A DNA stretch of 64,000 bases from Betaproteobacteria bacterium (GTDB lineage: Bacteria > Pseudomonadota > Gammaproteobacteria > Burkholderiales > Casimicrobiaceae). A model generated the notes under the pieces. That model did no database searches. It was given only the letters and a program-made list of their open reading frames with translations, and had not been told where the DNA came from. The stretch covers positions 1-64,000 of the forward strand of contig JADKEV010000032.1 of NCBI GenBank assembly GCA_016717855.1, read 5' to 3'. How positions within the stretch are numbered: position 1 is the first letter of the stretch; every line of letters starts with the position of its first letter. Shown one piece after another: positions 18,570 through 27,954 of the stretch. Position numbers and translations under genes: made by a program.

Positions 18570-20711
18570 ATGCTGGGTGAATCGAAGCGCCTGTTGTGGT
18601 CGATGTTTGCGCGCGGACCGGGAGCGGCATGCGGCCGCTGGAACCGCTGCCTGTCGATCGCGTTGTCCATCCTGAGCGCGTCCGCGTTCGCGCAACCGGC
18701 TCCGCCGGCGACGGCGCCGGTCCACCGCTTCTACAACACTGCGGCGAACACGCACTTCTACACCATCACCGAGGCCGAAAAGCTGAAGGTGCAGCAGACA
18801 CTGCCCGCCTACATCTACGAAGGCGCGGCGTTCAATGCCTACCCGACGTCCGCCGCCACCGCGCAGCCGGTGTTCCGCTTCTACAACGTCAGGACCAACA
18901 CGCACTTCTACACCATCGACGCGGCGGAAAAGGACTTTGTCGCGGCGACCTACGCCGACTATCGGCTGGAAGGCGTCGCTTTTTTCGCGCACCCGTCCAG
19001 CGTGGCCGGCACCCTGCCCGTTTACCGCTTCTACAACACCGCCACGCGCACGCACTTCTACACCATCTCCGAGGCGGAGAAGAACGCCATCGTCCAGTCG
19101 CAGCCGGTTTTCGCGTACGAAGGTCCGGCGTTCCACGCCTTCGCCGCGGCGGCGGTGTCCACGGTGCCGCCCAGCGACGCGGCGCGCTTCCTCGCGCAAG
19201 CGACGTTCGGCGCGAAGTCCGTGGCCCAGATCGACGCGCTGGCGCAGGGCGGCTACCGCGCGTGGCTCGACGCGCAGTACGCGACACCCGCGGGGACGCC
19301 GCACATCGACTACCTGAACGCGATCCGGAACGGCGGTGACCGCGTCGACGAGAAGCACGCGTACGAGGCAGTCTGGCAGCAGTTCCTGTTCAACGAAAAC
19401 CAGTTGCGCGCGCGGGTCGCGTTCGCGCTCTCCGAGATCATGGTCGTGTCCAATATCGCGCCGGACCAGGACACCTGGGCGCTGGCGTCGTGGATGGACA
19501 TGCTCTACCGCAACGCCTTCGGCAATTACCGGACGCTGCTCGAGGACGTGACGCTGCATCCGGCGATGGGTTACTACCTCAACATGCTGGGCAATGACAA
19601 GGAGGATCCGGCCGCGGGCTTCAAGCCGAACGAAAACTACGCGCGCGAAGTCATGCAGCTGTTCTCGATCGGCCTGGTGCAGCTCGATCCCGACGGCACG
19701 CCGCAGCGGAACGCGCAGGGACAGACCATCCCCACGTACACGCAAGCCGACATCGAGGAGTTCGCCCGCGTCTACACCGGCTGGAGCTTTGCGGGCGGCA
19801 ACGTCAACGACGCGCACCAGTTCGACCGCGTCGCCGAAAACTGGACGCAGCCGATGCGCGCGTGGCCCAGCCACCATTCGATGGGCAGCAAGAAGCTGCT
19901 CAACGGCGTCGTGCTGCCGGCCGGGCAGACGCCGGAGAAGGACCTGCGGGACGCGCTCGACAACCTGTTCAACCATCCCAACGTCGGGCCGTTCATCGCG
20001 CGGCGGCTGATCCAGTTCCTGGTCACCAGCAACCCCTCGCCCGCCTACGTCAGGCGGGTCGCGGCCAGGTTCAACGACAATGGCCAGGGCGCGCGCGGCG
20101 ACCTGCGCGCGGTGGTCGATGCGATCCTGCTCGACGCCGACGCGCGCGACGTGAGCGTGCTGGCCGGCACCACGTTCGGCAAGCAGCGGGAGCCCGTGGT
20201 GCGTTTCGTCAACTTGCTGCGCGCGACCGATGCGAAGGCCGCGAACGGCCGCAACTCGATCTGGTGGCTGGACAATCCGGACGATCATCTTGGGCAGAGC
20301 CCGCTGCTGGCGCCGTCGGTGTTCAATTTCTTCTCGCCGTCGTTCACCCGCGCCGGATCGATCGCGCAAGCCGGACTCGTGGCGCCGGAATTCCAGATCA
20401 CCACCGAGACGCAGGCGATCGGCAGCTCCAATTTCTTCAAGCGCGTGATCCAGGATCGGACTTTCGGCTTCGCCGACATCGGCCGCCTGACGCTGGACTT
20501 CCAGCCCTTTGTCGATCTGGCCAACCAGCCCGCGCAACTGGTGGACCGGCTCGACGTCCTGTTCACCGCGGGCGGGATGTCGGCAGTCACGCGCACCGCG
20601 TTGCTGGACATGCTCGCCGCGCTGCAGGCACAGGGCCGCTCACGCAGCGAGCGCGTGCGCGCCGCGCTGCTGCTGCTCTTCGTTGCGCCCGACTACGTCA
20701 TCCAGAAGTGA
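18570..20711 (+). CDS. Secreted DUF5648-DUF1800 protein
   Basis: A 713-residue exported protein. A signal peptide (hydrophobic LSIALSILSASAFA) is followed by three DUF5648 repeats (RFYN followed by THFYTI, about residues 50-195) and a DUF1800 domain to the end (AARFLAQATFGAKS, ENYAREVMQLFSIGL, YTGWSFAGG). DUF1800 proteins are widespread in proteobacteria and planctomycetes and are nearly always paired with a DUF1501 gene, as here. Their biochemical role is not established. The ATG at 18570 has GGGGAAG just upstream. The DUF1501 gene begins 11 bp after its stop. Confidence 0.86.
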   Translation: MLGESKRLLWSMFARGPGAACGRWNRCLSIALSILSASAFAQPAPPATAPVHRFYNTAANTHFYTITEAEKLKVQQTLPAYIYEGAAFNAYPTSAATAQPVFRFYNVRTNTHFYTIDAAEKDFVAATYADYRLEGVAFFAHPSSVAGTLPVYRFYNTATRTHFYTISEAEKNAIVQSQPVFAYEGPAFHAFAAAAVSTVPPSDAARFLAQATFGAKSVAQIDALAQGGYRAWLDAQYATPAGTPHIDYLNAIRNGGDRVDEKHAYEAVWQQFLFNENQLRARVAFALSEIMVVSNIAPDQDTWALASWMDMLYRNAFGNYRTLLEDVTLHPAMGYYLNMLGNDKEDPAAGFKPNENYAREVMQLFSIGLVQLDPDGTPQRNAQGQTIPTYTQADIEEFARVYTGWSFAGGNVNDAHQFDRVAENWTQPMRAWPSHHSMGSKKLLNGVVLPAGQTPEKDLRDALDNLFNHPNVGPFIARRLIQFLVTSNPSPAYVRRVAARFNDNGQGARGDLRAVVDAILLDADARDVSVLAGTTFGKQREPVVRFVNLLRATDAKAANGRNSIWWLDNPDDHLGQSPLLAPSVFNFFSPSFTRAGSIAQAGLVAPEFQITTETQAIGSSNFFKRVIQDRTFGFADIGRLTLDFQPFVDLANQPAQLVDRLDVLFTAGGMSAVTRTALLDMLAALQAQGRSRSERVRAALLLLFVAPDYVIQK

Positions 20712-20722
20712 GGGGAATCGTC

Positions 20723-22084
20723 ATGCGACGCAGAGAATTTCTGAAACGCGGCGCGGCGCTCGGCGGCGCGGCAATGCTGGGCGACCTGGGGCGCATCGCG
20801 CATGCGGTCGGACCGGTCAACGACTACAAGGCGCTGGTGTGCGTGTTCCTGTTCGGTGGCAACGACGGCAACAACCTGCTGATCCCGCGCGATGCGGCGG
20901 GCTATGCCGAATATGCGCGCGGGCGCGGCCAGCGCCTGGCGCTGCCGCTGCAGGACCTGCAAGCGCTCAACCTCACCAACACGCCCGGCCGGCAGTTCGC
21001 GCTGCATCCGCGGATGGGGCAGCTGGCCGCGATCGTCAACCAGGGCAAGGCCGCGGCGCTGGCCAACGTGGGGCCGCTCTCGGCGCCGCTGACGCGCGCG
21101 CAGTATCGCAACCAGAGCGCGCCGATTCCGCCGAACCTGTTCTCGCACAGCGACCAGCAGTTCCAGTGGCAGACGTCGATCACCGACAGCCCGATGCGGA
21201 CCGGCTGGGGCGGGCGCCTGCTCGATCTCTATCTGGCGCAGAACCAAACGCCGGTCGCCTCCGCCTTGTCGCTGGCCGGCCGCAGCACATTTCTCAATGG
21301 CGCGCAGGCCAGCGGCTTCTCGGTGTCCTCGAGCGGCAACTTCGGGCTGGATTTCTACGAGTCCGACACGGCGACCGACCCGATGAGCGTGGCGTTCCGG
21401 AAGATCCTGACCGTGCAGCGGCCGCACTTGTTCGAAGCCGCGTGGCTGGACACAATCTCGCGCTCGATCGTAACCCAGCGCCTGTTCAACGGCGCGATCA
21501 ACGACGCGCCCGCATTGCAGACGCAATTCCCCAACACCGGGCTGGGCGACCAGCTCCGGACCGCGGCGCGGCTGATCGCCGCGCGCCAATCGCTGGGCGT
21601 CAAGCGCCAGGTCTTCTTCTGCTCGCTGGGGGGGTTCGACACGCATGGCGAGGACCAGCTCGCGGACCAGGGCGACAACCTGGAAGACCTGAGCGGATCG
21701 CTGGCGGCGTTCTACAACGCGACGGTCGAACTCGGTGTGGCCGCGCAGGTCACCGCGTTCACCGCGTCGGACTTCGGCCGCGACCTGCCGGCCAACGGCA
21801 ATGGCGGCTCCGATCACGGCTGGGGCAATCATCACCTGATCGTCGGCGGCGCCGTCAATGGCGCCAAGCTCTACGGCAGATTCCCCACGCTGGTCGTCGA
21901 CGGCCCCGACGACAGCGGCGGCGGCCGCTGGATACCGACGACTGCGATCGATGAGTACGGCGCCGCGTTCGCGCGCTGGTTCGGCGTCTCGCGCGGTGAA
22001 TTGCCAGCGCTATTTAGTCGCGCGCCGGTCACGTGCGGGCTGAGCGTGCGCCCGTCGCGCCCTGCGCAAAACGCACGACGGTAG
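20723..22084 (+). CDS. DUF1501 protein with Tat signal
   Basis: A 453-residue protein starting MRRREFLKRGAALGGAAML, a twin-arginine signal with hydrophobic run and an ending in IAHA, so it is predicted to be folded before export. The DUF1501 domain shows the FLFGGNDGNNLLIP and GGFDTHGEDQL motifs and a SDHGWGNHH metal-binding-like cluster, which recalls the alkaline phosphatase/sulfatase superfamily. Function is unproven. It forms an operon with the DUF1800 gene. Its last 56 bases overlap the 3' end of the convergent Cys-rich gene, so the last residues may be an extension beyond the ancestral stop. Confidence 0.86.
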   Translation: MRRREFLKRGAALGGAAMLGDLGRIAHAVGPVNDYKALVCVFLFGGNDGNNLLIPRDAAGYAEYARGRGQRLALPLQDLQALNLTNTPGRQFALHPRMGQLAAIVNQGKAAALANVGPLSAPLTRAQYRNQSAPIPPNLFSHSDQQFQWQTSITDSPMRTGWGGRLLDLYLAQNQTPVASALSLAGRSTFLNGAQASGFSVSSSGNFGLDFYESDTATDPMSVAFRKILTVQRPHLFEAAWLDTISRSIVTQRLFNGAINDAPALQTQFPNTGLGDQLRTAARLIAARQSLGVKRQVFFCSLGGFDTHGEDQLADQGDNLEDLSGSLAAFYNATVELGVAAQVTAFTASDFGRDLPANGNGGSDHGWGNHHLIVGGAVNGAKLYGRFPTLVVDGPDDSGGGRWIPTTAIDEYGAAFARWFGVSRGELPALFSRAPVTCGLSVRPSRPAQNARR

Positions 22085-22325
22085 CATCCTGCGCCGCCAG
22101 AGACTCTGGAGCGCACGTCCCGCAACTGTCGCAACTGCCGCAACCGCCGGCCGCCAGCCGCCTGGCGAGAGTCGCGGCCGCGCCGGGGTCGAGCCATCCG
22201 CCGCGTCGGGCACGGCCTGCAACCGCCTGCGCGAGGCGCACGCGCAGTCCCCGGGGCAGCAGCTTCCATGTCGCGTACAAGGCGGCGAGCGCGACGATGA
22301 CACCGACGGCAATCTGCTGGAGCAT
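22029..22325 (-). CDS. Small Cys-rich membrane protein (DUF6587-type), feo-associated
   Basis: A 98-residue protein: one N-terminal transmembrane helix (IAVGVIVALAALYATWKLL), a basic central part, and a Cys cluster CGSCDSCGTC near residue 70. Such short proteins commonly follow feoB in beta- and gammaproteobacteria and may take the place of FeoC; that role is inferred. It starts 5 bp after the feoB stop, so it is the third gene of the operon. Its last 56 bases overlap the DUF1501 gene on the opposite strand. Confidence 0.7.
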   Translation of the reverse strand: MLQQIAVGVIVALAALYATWKLLPRGLRVRLAQAVAGRARRGGWLDPGAAATLARRLAAGGCGSCDSCGTCAPESLAAQDATVVRFAQGATGARSART

Positions 22326-22330
22326 CGCGG

Positions 22331-24226
22331 TCAGCCCCCTCCGGTGAAGAACAGCGTCACGCGATACGTGACGAACGCCGCCGCATACGCCAGCGCGAAC
22401 AGGTAGACCGCCATCAGCAGCGGATAACGCCAGGAGTTGGTCTCCCGCCGCGTGATCGCCAGCGTGGAGATGCACTGCGGGGCGAACACGTACCACGCGA
22501 GCAGCGAGAACGCGGTCGCGAGCGGCCACCCGGTGGCGATCATCGGCGCGAGTTGCGCCGCGACTTCGTGATCGGCGGCCGAGAGCGCATACACGGTGCC
22601 CAGCGCGGCGACGGCGACTTCGCGCGCGGCGAGTCCCGGAACCAGCGCGATCGAAATCTGCCAGTTGAAGCCGATCGGCGCGAACACGTGCTCCAGCGCG
22701 TGGCCCAGCATGCCCGCGAAGCTGTACTGGATCGCGGGCCCGGTGGCGCCTGCGGGCGGCGCGGGAAACGTGGACAGGAACCACAGCACGATCATCAGCG
22801 ACAGGATGATGGTACCCACGCGATCGAGGAAGATCCGGGCGCGTTCCCACAACCCGAAGGCGAGATTGCGCGGATTGGGCCAGCGGTACGAGGGCAGTTC
22901 CATCAGCAGCGGATGCTGCGCGCGGCGGCTTCCGGCACGCTGGATCACAAAGGCGACCGCCATCGCGCCCGCGATGCCGGCGATGTAGAGCGCGAACAGC
23001 ACCAGTCCCTGCAGGTTGAAGATGCGCCACACGGAGCGCTGCGGCACGAACGCGCCGATGACCAGCGCGTACACCGGCAAGCGCGCCGAGCACGTCATCA
23101 GCGGCGCGATCATGATCGTCGCCAGCCGGTCGCGCGCGTTGCTGATGGTGCGCGTGGCCATGATGCCCGGCACCGCGCAGGCGAAGCTGGAGAGCAGCGG
23201 AATGAACGAGCGTCCCGAGAGGCCCACGGTGCCCATCACGCGGTCGAGCAGGAACGCCGCGCGCGGCAGGTAGCCCGAATCCTCGAGGGCGAGCATGAAC
23301 AGGAACAGGATCAGGATCTGCGGCAGGAAGACCAGCACGCTGCCGGCCCCCGCGATGATCCCGTCGACCAGCAGGCTGCGCAGCACGCCGTCGGCCATGT
23401 GCGCCTTGAGCAGATCCCCCGTGCCGCCGACCACGTCCCTGATCGCATCCATCGGCAGATTCGCCCAGCTGAACACCGCCTGGAACATCAGGAACAACGT
23501 ACCCGCCAGGATCAGCATCCCCCACACCGGATGCAGCAGCACGCGATCCAGCGCGTCGTCCGTGCGCGTGTCGGCGACCGGCTGGCGCACGCTGGCCGCG
23601 AGGATGCGCCGCACCTCGCGGTACGTCGCGTTGACTGCGGCGGTATCCGGCATCCCCCACGCTGCCGCGGCTGCCGCGGCAGCGGCCGGGCGTGCACCAG
23701 CGACCGCCGGCGCCGCGTGCGCGAGTTGCGCGATCAGGCCATCGGCGCCGCCGCGATGCACCGCGACGGTCTCGACCACCGGCAACCCAAGTTCGCGCGC
23801 GAGCGCCGCAGTGTCGATCGCGATGCCGCGCCGGCGCGCCATGTCGGCCATGTTCAGCGCCAGCACCAGCGGGACGCCCAAACGCCGCACCTCGAGCACC
23901 ATGCGCAGGCTGAGCTTGAGGTTCGTCGCGTCGGTCACGCAGACGATGAGATCGGGAACCGCTTCGCCGGTCAGCGTGCCCAGCACCACGTCGCGCGTGA
24001 TCGCCTCGTCGGCACTGGTGGAATTCAGGCTGTAGGCGCCCGGCAGGTCGAGCACCGTCACGCTGCGGCCGTCGGGCAGCCGCAGTTCGCCCTCTTTCCG
24101 CTCGACGGTGACGCCGGCGAAGTTGGCGACCTTTTGCCGGCTGCCGGTGAGCAGGTTGAACAGCGCCGTCTTGCCGCAGTTGGGATTGCCCAGCAGCGCG
24201 ATGCGCAGAGCCGCGGTGGCGCTCAT
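22331..24226 (-). CDS. feoB: Ferrous iron transporter FeoB
   Basis: A 631-residue inner-membrane Fe(II) transporter. The N-terminal G domain has G1 GNPNCGKT (13-20), DLPGAYSL (G3) and NMAD (G4, shortened from NKxD-type). Two Gate domains follow, with FLPQILILFLF, SFACAVPGIMATRTI and APLMTCSARLPVYALVIGAF. It is shorter than E. coli FeoB (773), and an Ala-rich linker replaces part of the region between the G and membrane domains. It starts 4 bp after feoA. Iron-dependent repression is likely through the Fur-like box ahead of feoA. Confidence 0.93.
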   Translation of the reverse strand: MSATAALRIALLGNPNCGKTALFNLLTGSRQKVANFAGVTVERKEGELRLPDGRSVTVLDLPGAYSLNSTSADEAITRDVVLGTLTGEAVPDLIVCVTDATNLKLSLRMVLEVRRLGVPLVLALNMADMARRRGIAIDTAALARELGLPVVETVAVHRGGADGLIAQLAHAAPAVAGARPAAAAAAAAAWGMPDTAAVNATYREVRRILAASVRQPVADTRTDDALDRVLLHPVWGMLILAGTLFLMFQAVFSWANLPMDAIRDVVGGTGDLLKAHMADGVLRSLLVDGIIAGAGSVLVFLPQILILFLFMLALEDSGYLPRAAFLLDRVMGTVGLSGRSFIPLLSSFACAVPGIMATRTISNARDRLATIMIAPLMTCSARLPVYALVIGAFVPQRSVWRIFNLQGLVLFALYIAGIAGAMAVAFVIQRAGSRRAQHPLLMELPSYRWPNPRNLAFGLWERARIFLDRVGTIILSLMIVLWFLSTFPAPPAGATGPAIQYSFAGMLGHALEHVFAPIGFNWQISIALVPGLAAREVAVAALGTVYALSAADHEVAAQLAPMIATGWPLATAFSLLAWYVFAPQCISTLAITRRETNSWRYPLLMAVYLFALAYAAAFVTYRVTLFFTGGG

Positions 24227-24230
24227 CGCA

Positions 24231-24569
24231 TCATGTCTCCTGGCCGGCCGCTGTGACCAGCGCGACCAGCACCTGCTCGGCCTCGAAGCGACGGAGCGCG
24301 AAGGTCGTCCCGCCCACGCGGACGGCGATCGGTTCCTTCCCCGGATGGCCCTGCGCGATCACCCGCACCGGTTCGCCTTCGACGAAGCCGATTTCCAGCA
24401 ACCGCAACGCAAGCTCGCGCGCGGCGGCGGTGACGCCGACAGCGCGTACGCCGACCACGCGCGCGGCGGCGCCCAGCGGCACGTCGGCCAGACTCAGCGG
24501 GGAGCGCATCGGCTCGTCGCTGGCGGCCTGCAGTCCTTCTGGAAAACAGGCAGTTGCGTCATTGGTCAT
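24231..24569 (-). CDS. feoA: Ferrous iron transport accessory protein FeoA
   Basis: A 112-residue protein with a C-terminal SH3-like FeoA domain: LSLADVPLGAAARVVGV, LRLLEIGFVEGEPVRV and the final GGTTFALRRFEAEQVLV. FeoA is a small cytoplasmic partner needed for FeoB activity. It is longer than the usual 75-85 residues, and an internal ATG at 24509 would give the canonical length. The first 20 residues have no domain features. It is first in a feoA-feoB-DUF6587 operon with 4-5 bp gaps. Confidence 0.88.
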   Translation of the reverse strand: MTNDATACFPEGLQAASDEPMRSPLSLADVPLGAAARVVGVRAVGVTAAARELALRLLEIGFVEGEPVRVIAQGHPGKEPIAVRVGGTTFALRRFEAEQVLVALVTAAGQET

Positions 24570-24628
24570 CGCGGCTCGTTCGAGTGTGCGGGATCGGAGT
24601 GGGCTTCAGAACCAAGGGTTTCTAAACG

Positions 24629-24647
24629 CGAATCATTCTCATTGTAT
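24629..24647 (-). promoter_or_regulatory. Fur-box-like operator upstream of feoA
   Basis: On the minus strand the sequence reads ATACAATGAGAATGATTCG, close to the GATAATGATAATCATTATC Fur consensus. It is an AT-rich island centred about 70 bp upstream of the feoA start. Position and match fit iron-dependent repression of the feo operon. Confidence 0.55.
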
Positions 24648-24762
24648 AACAAATTGCGCGCATTTTGTCTTGCGCTGGATCAACAAAGGTCGCCGCCGGA
24701 TAGCGCCGCTGCGGATAGATCCGTTCTAGGTTGCGAGTCGTGGACGGTGTCCAGTCGATCTT

Positions 24763-24791
24763 GCTGGGTATCGCTGCGCTCCACCCATCCG
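24763..24791. repeat. Solo right end of the MITE-like family
   Basis: A single inverted terminal repeat reading CTGGGTATCGCTGCGC followed by TCCACCCATCC, with no left partner within 300 bp. It lies in the 288-bp gap between feoA and the dehydratase gene. Apart from the Fur-like box, nothing else was seen in that gap. Confidence 0.7.
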
Positions 24792-24857
24792 AGTTCCCCC
24801 CGCGCGGGGGCAGCGCGCCGTACCACACGGAACGAGGAAGGTGCTTTGCCTCGCGGG

Positions 24858-26096
24858 TCACCAGTCGTGGACGGTGCCGTCCGCGAGGCGGTTGAACGGC
24901 AGATACGCAGTCTGGTACGGGTACTTGCCCGCCTCGTCCATGTTGAGCTCGACACCCAGGCCGGGCTTGTCGCCCGGATGCAGCAGCCCGCCACTGAACG
25001 TGAACGATTGCTCGAAGACATGGTTGGTCGCCGCGCCGTGTTGCATGTATTCCTGGATGCCGAAGTTGTGGATGGCGAGGCCGAGATGCGTCGCCGCGGC
25101 CATCCCCACCGGCGAGATGTCGGTGGGACCGTGGATCCCGGATTTGATCTGGTATTGCGCGGCGTAGTCCATGATCTTCTTCATCGGCGAGATGCCGCCG
25201 GTGTGCGTGACGGCGCTGCGCACGTAGTCGATCAGCTGCTCGCGGATCAGCGTCTGGTAATCCCACACGGTGTTGAAGATCTCGCCGATCGCCAGCGGCG
25301 TGATCGTATGGCGGCGCACCAGCCGCAGCGCTTCCTGGTTCTCGGCCGGCGTGCAGTCCTCCAGCCAGAACATGTCATAGGGCTCCAGCGACTTGCCCAG
25401 CTTCGCGGCCTGGATCGGCGTCATCCGGTGATGGCCGTCGTGCAGCAACGGCAACTCGGGCCCGAACTCCGCGCGCACGGCTTCGAACACGCCCGGGATG
25501 TGCCGCAGGTACGCGCGCGTGTCCCAATCTTCTTCCGCGGGCAGCGGCGCGCGCTGCGCCGGCTCGTGGTCGTAGCGCTTGCCCACGTTGCCCGCGGCCA
25601 CGACATTCGACGCGACGCCGTAGATCGCCTTGAGTCCCGGCACGCCGGTCTGGATGCGGATCGCGCGGTAGCCCAGTTCGAGGTGCTTGCGCACCGAGTC
25701 GAACAGCTCCGGCAGGTCCTTGCCGCTGGCGTGACCGTAGGCCAGGCAGCCGGTGCGGCAGGCGCCGCCCAGCAACTGGTAGAGCGGCATGTTCGCCGCC
25801 TTGGCCTTGATGTCCCACAGCGCCACGTCGACCGCGGCGATCGCCGCCATCGTCACCGGGCCGCGGCGCCAGTACGCGCTGCGATACAGGAACTGCCAGG
25901 TGTCTTCGATCTTGTGCGCGTCCTTGCCGAGCAGCAGTGGCGCCACATGGTCCTTCAGGTAGCTGACGACCGCGAGCTCGCGGCCATTCAACGTCGCATC
26001 GCCCAGGCCCGTCAGGCCGCCGTCGGTGGTGAGCTTCAGGGTGACAAAATTGCGGTCGGGGCTGGTGACGATGACTTCGGCCTTGGTGATTTTCAT
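24858..26096 (-). CDS. D-mannonate dehydratase-like enolase-superfamily enzyme (ManD/RspA)
   Basis: A 412-residue member of the mandelate racemase subgroup of the enolase superfamily. Metal ligands appear as Asp220 (LLHDGHH), Glu246 (WLEDCTP) and Glu272 (AIGEIFN), and His222 sits where ManD enzymes place it. The ending with LPFNRLADGTVHDW matches the ManD/RspA family signature. It probably dehydrates D-mannonate or a related sugar acid to a 2-keto-3-deoxy sugar acid, but many RspA-like proteins have low or no activity, so the substrate is uncertain. No other sugar-acid gene is adjacent. Confidence 0.85.
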   Translation of the reverse strand: MKITKAEVIVTSPDRNFVTLKLTTDGGLTGLGDATLNGRELAVVSYLKDHVAPLLLGKDAHKIEDTWQFLYRSAYWRRGPVTMAAIAAVDVALWDIKAKAANMPLYQLLGGACRTGCLAYGHASGKDLPELFDSVRKHLELGYRAIRIQTGVPGLKAIYGVASNVVAAGNVGKRYDHEPAQRAPLPAEEDWDTRAYLRHIPGVFEAVRAEFGPELPLLHDGHHRMTPIQAAKLGKSLEPYDMFWLEDCTPAENQEALRLVRRHTITPLAIGEIFNTVWDYQTLIREQLIDYVRSAVTHTGGISPMKKIMDYAAQYQIKSGIHGPTDISPVGMAAATHLGLAIHNFGIQEYMQHGAATNHVFEQSFTFSGGLLHPGDKPGLGVELNMDEAGKYPYQTAYLPFNRLADGTVHDW

Positions 26097-26358
26097 GGTT
26101 GGTTGTGGAGTGGGTTGTGCCGGACTTTGAAGTATACAAGCACGCCTGGCCGATCCGGCAGCGCCGGGCGGCGAGCCGAGCGCGGCGTCAGGGCGCCAAC
26201 GCCGGGGCGCTGCGGCAATGAGGCCGACGCTGGGCCGATTCGTCGAACTCCTTGTGCAGCGTCAACACTCGCGCAGAAATCTCCTGCTATACGAAACGTT
26301 AGCTCAATTCGACAAGGGCGCGCCCGCTGTCCGGCGATGGAACGGGTGCGGAACGGCC

Positions 26359-27954
26359 ATGACCTCCATCAAGACATTCCTTGCAGCCCTGCTCGCCGCT
26401 TTCTCCGGGTCTGTTCTCCTGGGCGCGGCGTTCGCGGATACGGCGATGGTGCGGACGATCAGCGCCAACTCCACGCTGACGGTGGTCAGGACGGGCAGCG
26501 GCGCGGGCACCGTCACCAGCAGCACCGGCGCCATCGACTGCGGCGCGATCTGCAGCGACACGTATGCGGACGGCACCGCGATCGTCCTCACCGCGTCGCC
26601 GGATGGAGGCAGCCAGTTCACCGGTTGGCTGGGTCCGTGCACGGGCGCCGGCACCTGCAGTTTCACGATAGGCGGCACGACCTCCGCCATGGCGACGTTT
26701 GCACCCGCGCTGCCAGGCGCCCCGAACCTGGATATCGACGGCAACACCAGCAACGACGCGTTGACGGACGGACTTCTGGTCCTGCGCTACCTGTTCGAGT
26801 TGTCGGGCCCGGCCTTGATCGTCAATGCCGTGGGCGCCGGCGCGACGCGGATCACCGATGCGCAGATCCTCGGCTACCTCACCGACATCAGGCCCGTGCT
26901 CGATATCGACGGCAACAACCAGGCCGATGCGTTGACCGACGGCTTGCTGATCATCCGTTACCTGTTCAACCTGCGCGGAGACGGCCTGATCCGGGATGCC
27001 GTGGGAACCGGCGCAATACGCACCACAGCGGAGCAGATCGAGGCGCGGATCCAGGGCCTGTTGGCGGTGCCTCCCATCTACACGCTGACCGTAGGCAAGA
27101 CCGGCACCGGCACGGGCACGGTGACCAGTTCTCCGGCGGGCATCGATTGCGGTAGCGATTGCACCGAAGATTACAGCGCCGGCACGCTCATCCAGTTGAC
27201 CGCCACGCCCGACGCCGGCTCGACGTTCGGCGGCTGGGGCGGCGCCTGCGCGGGCACCGGCCCGTGCACGCTGACCCTGTCGGGTAACACGCTGGTCACC
27301 GCGGTGATGACTGCCAACCCGGGCGCCCTGCCCACCATTCCCAGTTTTTCCGCCGACCCCGCAACCATCGGTCCGGGAGGCAATTCGACGCTGGCGTGGA
27401 GCATCACCGATGCGACCTTGGCGGCGATCGACCACGGCGTGGGTAGTGTCAACGCCGCGGGCGGATCGACCGGCCTAAGCCCGGGCATGACGACCACGTA
27501 CACGCTGACCGCCACCAACGCGTCCGGCACCAGGCAGGCGCAGGCCACCGTCAAGGTCAACCCGGTGGCGGCTCCCGTGATCAACAGCTTCACGGCGACG
27601 CCCGGCTCCATCGGGGCCGGCGGAAGTTCCACATTGAGCTGGAGCATCGCCAATGCGTCGTCGGCGGCGATCGACAACGGTATCGGGAGCGTCAGCGCGG
27701 TCTCAGGTTCGACGGGCGCGAGCCCGATCGCGACGACCACGTACACGCTGATGGCGGCGAATGCCGGCGGCACGACGTTCGCCCGGGCGACGATCGCGAA
27801 TACGGCGGGGGCGCGTCGCCGTTCAATCCGACGGTGGCCACGTCGGTGGCGACTTCGATTGCGTTCCTCTACAGCGGACCCAGTCCGGTGCAGACGGGCG
27901 TGGCGCCCGGTACCATCGAAGTGCGCAGAGCCGCTGTCGTGCGCGGAAAGGTGA
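26359..27954 (+). CDS. Giant secreted NHL/RHS protein, fragment 1 of 4 (N-terminal)
   Basis: This is the start of one very large exoprotein that runs in three different frames to 33704. Fragment 1 has a signal peptide (FLAALLAAFSGSVLLGAAFA). It then has two divergent InlB-type repeats (GTVTSS, then IDCG, then Cys-containing GPC), a pair of dockerin-like Ca-binding modules (DIDGNTSNDALTDG and DIDGNNQADALTDG) between them, and two Ig-like repeats (PTIPSFSADPATIG and PVINSFTATPGSIG). The true frame is lost at the G-run 27807-27811, where one missing G would shift it. After that point the residues become Arg-rich nonsense to the stop. The start at 26359 is set by the signal peptide. Confidence 0.7.
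   Translation: MTSIKTFLAALLAAFSGSVLLGAAFADTAMVRTISANSTLTVVRTGSGAGTVTSSTGAIDCGAICSDTYADGTAIVLTASPDGGSQFTGWLGPCTGAGTCSFTIGGTTSAMATFAPALPGAPNLDIDGNTSNDALTDGLLVLRYLFELSGPALIVNAVGAGATRITDAQILGYLTDIRPVLDIDGNNQADALTDGLLIIRYLFNLRGDGLIRDAVGTGAIRTTAEQIEARIQGLLAVPPIYTLTVGKTGTGTGTVTSSPAGIDCGSDCTEDYSAGTLIQLTATPDAGSTFGGWGGACAGTGPCTLTLSGNTLVTAVMTANPGALPTIPSFSADPATIGPGGNSTLAWSITDATLAAIDHGVGSVNAAGGSTGLSPGMTTTYTLTATNASGTRQAQATVKVNPVAAPVINSFTATPGSIGAGGSSTLSWSIANASSAAIDNGIGSVSAVSGSTGASPIATTTYTLMAANAGGTTFARATIANTAGARRRSIRRWPRRWRLRLRSSTADPVRCRRAWRPVPSKCAEPLSCAER

Noticed and set aside
18132..20537. Long antisense frame (801 codons) under the DUF1800 gene
   Set aside because: Shadow frame; also runs across a MITE-like element.
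22553..24256. Long antisense frame under feoB
   Set aside because: Shadow of FeoB, rich in Arg/His/Gln without any fold signature.
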